Assembly (NCBI RefSeq): GCF_904849725.1
Contig: NC_058521.1
Coordinates: 101,480,244 to 101,544,243, forward strand
DNA: 64,000 bases
From: Hordeum vulgare subsp. vulgare
Lineage: Eukaryota > Streptophyta > Magnoliopsida > Poales > Poaceae
Reading direction: 5' to 3'
Shown: piece after piece, positions 60,481 to 64,000 of the stretch
Layout of the letters: every line of letters starts with the position of its first letter
How positions within the stretch are numbered: the stretch's first letter is position 1
Notes under the pieces: generated by a model
Told to the model about the DNA's origin: nothing
What the model saw: the letters and a program-made list of their open reading frames with translations, nothing else
The model's database searches: none
Position numbers and translations under genes: made by a program

Positions 60481-63400
60481 CATATTCTCCTTGCCTTAAT
60501 TTCCCCAACAATGACATAGTTAGCCCATTTAGCTCCAAAAAGATATAATTAGGTAATTTAGCACCAACAAGAGGAGAAGAAATAGGAAAAATGAAAAGAA
60601 TGAAGAAGAAGAAGAAGAGAAGAAGGAGAAGGAGGAGGAGGAGGAGAAGGAGGAGAAGGCCAAGGACCTTCTAGTCCTTCTCCTCCTCCTCCTTCTCCTC
60701 CTTCTTCTTGATTTCTTCTTCTTCTCCTCCTCCTCCTCTTTCTTCTCCTCTTTCATATTATCCTTGCTTTAGTTTCCCCAACAATGACATAATTAGCCCA
60801 TTTAGCTCCAAAATGCCATAATAAGCTCAAAATGGCATAAGAACATTGGTTAGCTCATGAATATTATATACTTAGCTTGTTTTCCTCTAAAATGAGATAA
60901 TTAGCCCATTTAGCTCCAAAAACACATAATTAGGTAATTTAGCTCCAAGAAGAGGAGAAGAAATAGGAAAAATGAAAAGAAAGAAGAAGAAGAAGAAGAA
61001 GAAGAGAAGAAGGAGAAGGAGGAGGAGGAGGAGGAGGAGAAGGCCAAGGACCTTCTAGTCCTTCTCCTCCTCCTCCTCCTTCTCCTCCTTCTCCTCCGTC
61101 TTCTTGATTTCATATTCTTCTCCTCCTCCTCCTATTTCTTCTCCTATTTCATATTATCCTTGCTTTAATTTCCCCAACAATGACATAATTAGCCCATTTA
61201 GCTCCAAAATGCCATAATAAGCTCAAAATGGCATAAGAACCTTGGTTAGCTCATGAATATTATATACTTAGCTTGTTTTCCTCTAAAATGGAATAATTAG
61301 CCCATTTAGCTCCAAAAATATATAATTAGGTAATTTAGCTCCAACAAGAGGAGAAGAGGAGATGAAATAGGAAAAATGAAAAGAAAGAAGAAGAAGAAGA
61401 AGAAGAAGAGAAGAAGGAGAAGGAGGAGGAGGAGGACGAGAAGGCCAATGACCTTCTAGTCCTTCTCCTCCTCCTCCTTCTCCTCCTTCTCCTCCTTCTT
61501 GATTTCTTCTTCTTCTCCTCCCCCTCCTCTTTCTTCTCCTCTTTCATATTATCCTTGCTTTAATTTCCCCAACAGTGACATAATTAGCCCATTTAGCTCC
61601 AAAATACCATAATAAGCTCAAAATGGCATAAGAACCTTGGTTAGCTCATGAATATTATATACTTAGCTTGTTTTCCTCTAAAATGGGATCATTAGCCCAT
61701 TTAGCTCCAAAAAGACATAATTAGGTAATTTAGATCCAACAAGAGGAGAAGAGGAGAAGAAATAGGAAAAATGAAAAGAAAGAAGAAGAAGAAGAGAAGA
61801 AGGCGAAGGAGGAGGAGGAGGAGGAGAAGGAGAAGGCCAAGGACCTTCTAGTCCTTCTCCTCCTCCTCCTTCTCCTCCTTCTCCTCCTTCTTCTTGATTT
61901 CTTCTTGTTCTCCTCCTCCTCCTCTTTCTTCTCCTATTTCATATTATACTTGCTTTAATTTCCCCAACAATGACATAATTAGCCCATTTAGCTCCAAAAT
62001 ACCATAATAAGCTCAAAATGGCATTAGAACCTTGGTTATCTCATGAATATTATATACTTAGCTTGTGTTTCCTCTAAAATGAGATAATTAACCCATTTAG
62101 CTCCAAAAAGACATAATTAGGTAATTTAGCTCCAACAAGAGGAGAAGAGGAGAAGAAATAGGCAAAATGAAAAGAAAGAAGAAGAAGAACAAGAAGAAGA
62201 AGAAGAAGAAGAAGAAGAGAAGAAGGAGAAGGACGAGGACGAGGAGGAGGAGAAGGCCAAGGACCTTCTAGTCCTTCTCCTCCTCCTTCTCCTCCTTCTC
62301 CTCCTTATTCTTGATTTCTTCTTCTTCTCCTCCTCCTCCTCTTTCTTCTCCTCTTTCATATTATCCTTGCTTTAATTTCCCCAACAATGACATAATTAGC
62401 CCATTTAGCTCCAAAATGCCATAATAAGCTCAAAATGGCATAAGAACATTGGTTAGCTCATGAATATTATATACTTAGCTTGTTTTCCTCTAAAATGAGA
62501 TAATTAGCCCATTTAGCTCCAAAAAGACATAACTAGGTAATTTAGCTCCAAGAAGAGGAGAATAAATAGGAAAAATGAAAAGAAAGAAGAAGAAGAAGAA
62601 GAAGAAGAAGAAGAGAAGGAGAAGGAGGAGGAGGAGGAGGAGGAGAAGGCCAAGGACCTTCTAGTCCTTCTCCTCCTCCTCCTTCTCCTCCTTCTATTCC
62701 TTCTTCTTGATTTCTTATTCTTCTCCTCCTCCTCCTATTTCTTCTCCTCTTTCATATTATCCTTGCTTTAATTTCCCCAACAATGACATAATTCGCCCAT
62801 TTAGCTCCAAAATGCCATAATAACCTCAAAATGGCATAAGAACCTTGGTTAGCTCATGAATATTATATACTTAGCTTGTTTTCCTCTAAAATGGAATAAT
62901 TAGCCCATTTAGCTCCAAAAATATATAATTAGGTAATTTAGCTCCAACAAGAGGAGAAGAGGAGAAGAAATAGGAAAAATGAAAAGAAAGAAGAAGAAGA
63001 AGAAGAAGAAGAAGAAGAGAAGAAGGAGAAGGAGGTGGAGGAGGAGGACGAGAAGGCCAATGACCTTCTAGTCCTTCTCCTCCTCCTCCTTCTCCTCCTT
63101 CTTCTTGATTTCTTCTTCTTCTCCTCCCCCTCCTCTTTCTTCTCCTCTTTCATATTATCCTTGCTTTAATTTCCCCAACAGTGACATAATTAGCCCATTT
63201 AGCTCCAAAATACCATAATAAGCTCACAATGGCATAAGAACCTTGGTTAGCTCATGAATATTATATACTTAGCTTGTTTTCCTCTAAAATGGGATCATTA
63301 GCCCATTTAGCTCCAAAAAGACATAATTAGGTAATTTAGATCCAACAAGAGGAGAAGAGGAGAAGAAATAGGAAAAATGAAAAGAAAGAAGAAGAAGAAG

Positions 63401-64000
63401 AAGAGAAGAAGGCGAAGGAGGAGGAGGAGGAGGAGAAGGAGAAGGCCAAGGACCTTCTAGTCCTTCTCCTCCTCCTCCTTCTCCTCCTTCTTCTTGATTT
63501 CTTCTTGTTCTCCTCCTCCTCCTCTTTCTTCTCCTATTTCATATTATCCTTGCTTTAATTTCCCCAACAATGACATAATTAGCCCATTTAGCTCCAAAAT
63601 ACCATAATAAGCTCAAAATGGCATTAGAACCTTGGTTTTCTCATGAATATTATATACTTAGCTTGTGTTTCCTCTAAAATGAGATAATTAACCCATTTAG
63701 CTCCAAAAAGACATAATTAGGTAATTTAGCTCCAACAAGAGGAGAAGAGGAGAAGAAATAGGCAAAATGAAAAGAAATAAGAAGAAGAACAAGAAGAAGA
63801 AGAAGAAGAAGAAGAAGAGAAGAAGGAGAAGGACGAGGACGAGGAGGACGAGAAGGCCAAGGACCTTCTAGTCCTTCTCCTCCTCCTTCTCCTCCTTCTC
63901 CTCCTTATTCTTGATTTCTTCTTCTTCTCCTCCTCCTCCTCTTTCTTATCCTCTTTCATATTATCCTTGCTTTAATTTCCCCAACAATGACATAATTAGC
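60481..64000. repeat. CACTA 3' array of ~400-bp units with purine/pyrimidine hairpins
   Basis: Nine hairpin centres CCTTCTAGTCC at 60667, 61051, 61452, 61844, 62264, 62657, 63064, 63453 and 63864 (spacing 384-420 bp). Each unit has a GAAGAA/GGAGGA purine arm, a complementary TCC/TTC arm, then CATATTATCCTTGCTTTAAT, CAACAATGACATAATTAGCC and two CATTTAGCTCCAAAA words. Centres four apart are 1600-1612 bp apart and share private variants. The arginine/serine-rich minus-strand frames here are compositional artefacts. Confidence 0.95.

Larger units (their letters stand above)
52174..64000 (+). mobile_element. CACTA (En/Spm) transposon, 5' 11.8 kb, right end outside window
   Basis: Starts CACTACTAGAATCAGAG at 52174, followed by the subterminal TTTGCCGTC/GGCAAA repeats of this type. 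It encodes TNPD- and TNPA-like genes in the usual order, both broken, and a long 3' repeat array. AAG (52171-52173) is the left copy of the expected 3-bp target duplication. Confidence 0.92.

Noticed and set aside
60529..63959. Repeated Arg/Ser-rich minus-strand frames resembling SR proteins
   Set aside because: Direct translation of TCC/TTC microsatellite arms in the repeat units.

Overview
The window looks like intergenic DNA from a Triticeae grass (wheat, Aegilops, barley or rye). The evidence is BARE-1/WIS/Angela-type Copia LTRs (starting near TGTTGGAAATATG, ending CGTTCCCCAACA), Athila-type Ty3 elements with tRNA-Asp primer sites, a RIRE3/Tekay-like Ty3 element, and a CACTA (En/Spm) transposon of the TTTGCCGTC type. 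I see no intact host gene. Family names come from memory of these repeats and were not checked by search.

Layout. 1-9615: minus-strand Ty3 element running off the left edge, with a gag-pol frame that stays open, an extra upstream ORF and a 4.2 kb 5' LTR. It sits inside Athila-like element A (plus, to 14543). Element A and element B (minus, 14621-21540, perfect CTAAG target duplication) both sit inside a minus-strand Copia LTR, 'W' (14544-14620 plus 21541-23207). 23208-39730 is a plus-strand Copia element, E2, reduced to late pol and a 3' LTR. E2 is split by an unassigned repeat E3 (about 23826-28305), which itself contains a Copia solo LTR (25892-27708, perfect GTTGG duplication). Another Copia element, E4 (31234-39682), lies near the 3' end of E2's 3' LTR. 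39731-41043 is AT-rich DNA without a gene. 41044-47944 is Athila-like element C with two 1672-bp LTRs. 47945-49984 is low-copy-looking DNA, possibly a MULE-like element. 49985-52173 is the 3' end of a fourth Athila-like element, D (minus), cut by the CACTA transposon that fills 52174-64000.

The CACTA element carries a broken TNPD gene (54224-57770), a broken TNPA/Transposase_24 gene (57915 to about 60320), palindromes upstream of TNPD, and a 3' array of about 400-bp units, each with a long purine/pyrimidine inverted repeat. The array has a four-unit, about 1.6 kb higher-order period.

The least expected observations are: (1) tandem duplication of the primer-binding site in elements B and C, with C apparently having a 44-bp PBS unit captured into the end of both LTRs; (2) exact internal copies of the 15-mer flanking the 3' LTR in the Athila-like elements; (3) the higher-order satellite in the CACTA element; (4) a Ty3 gag-pol that is fully open but has DIG instead of DTG/DSG at the protease active site.
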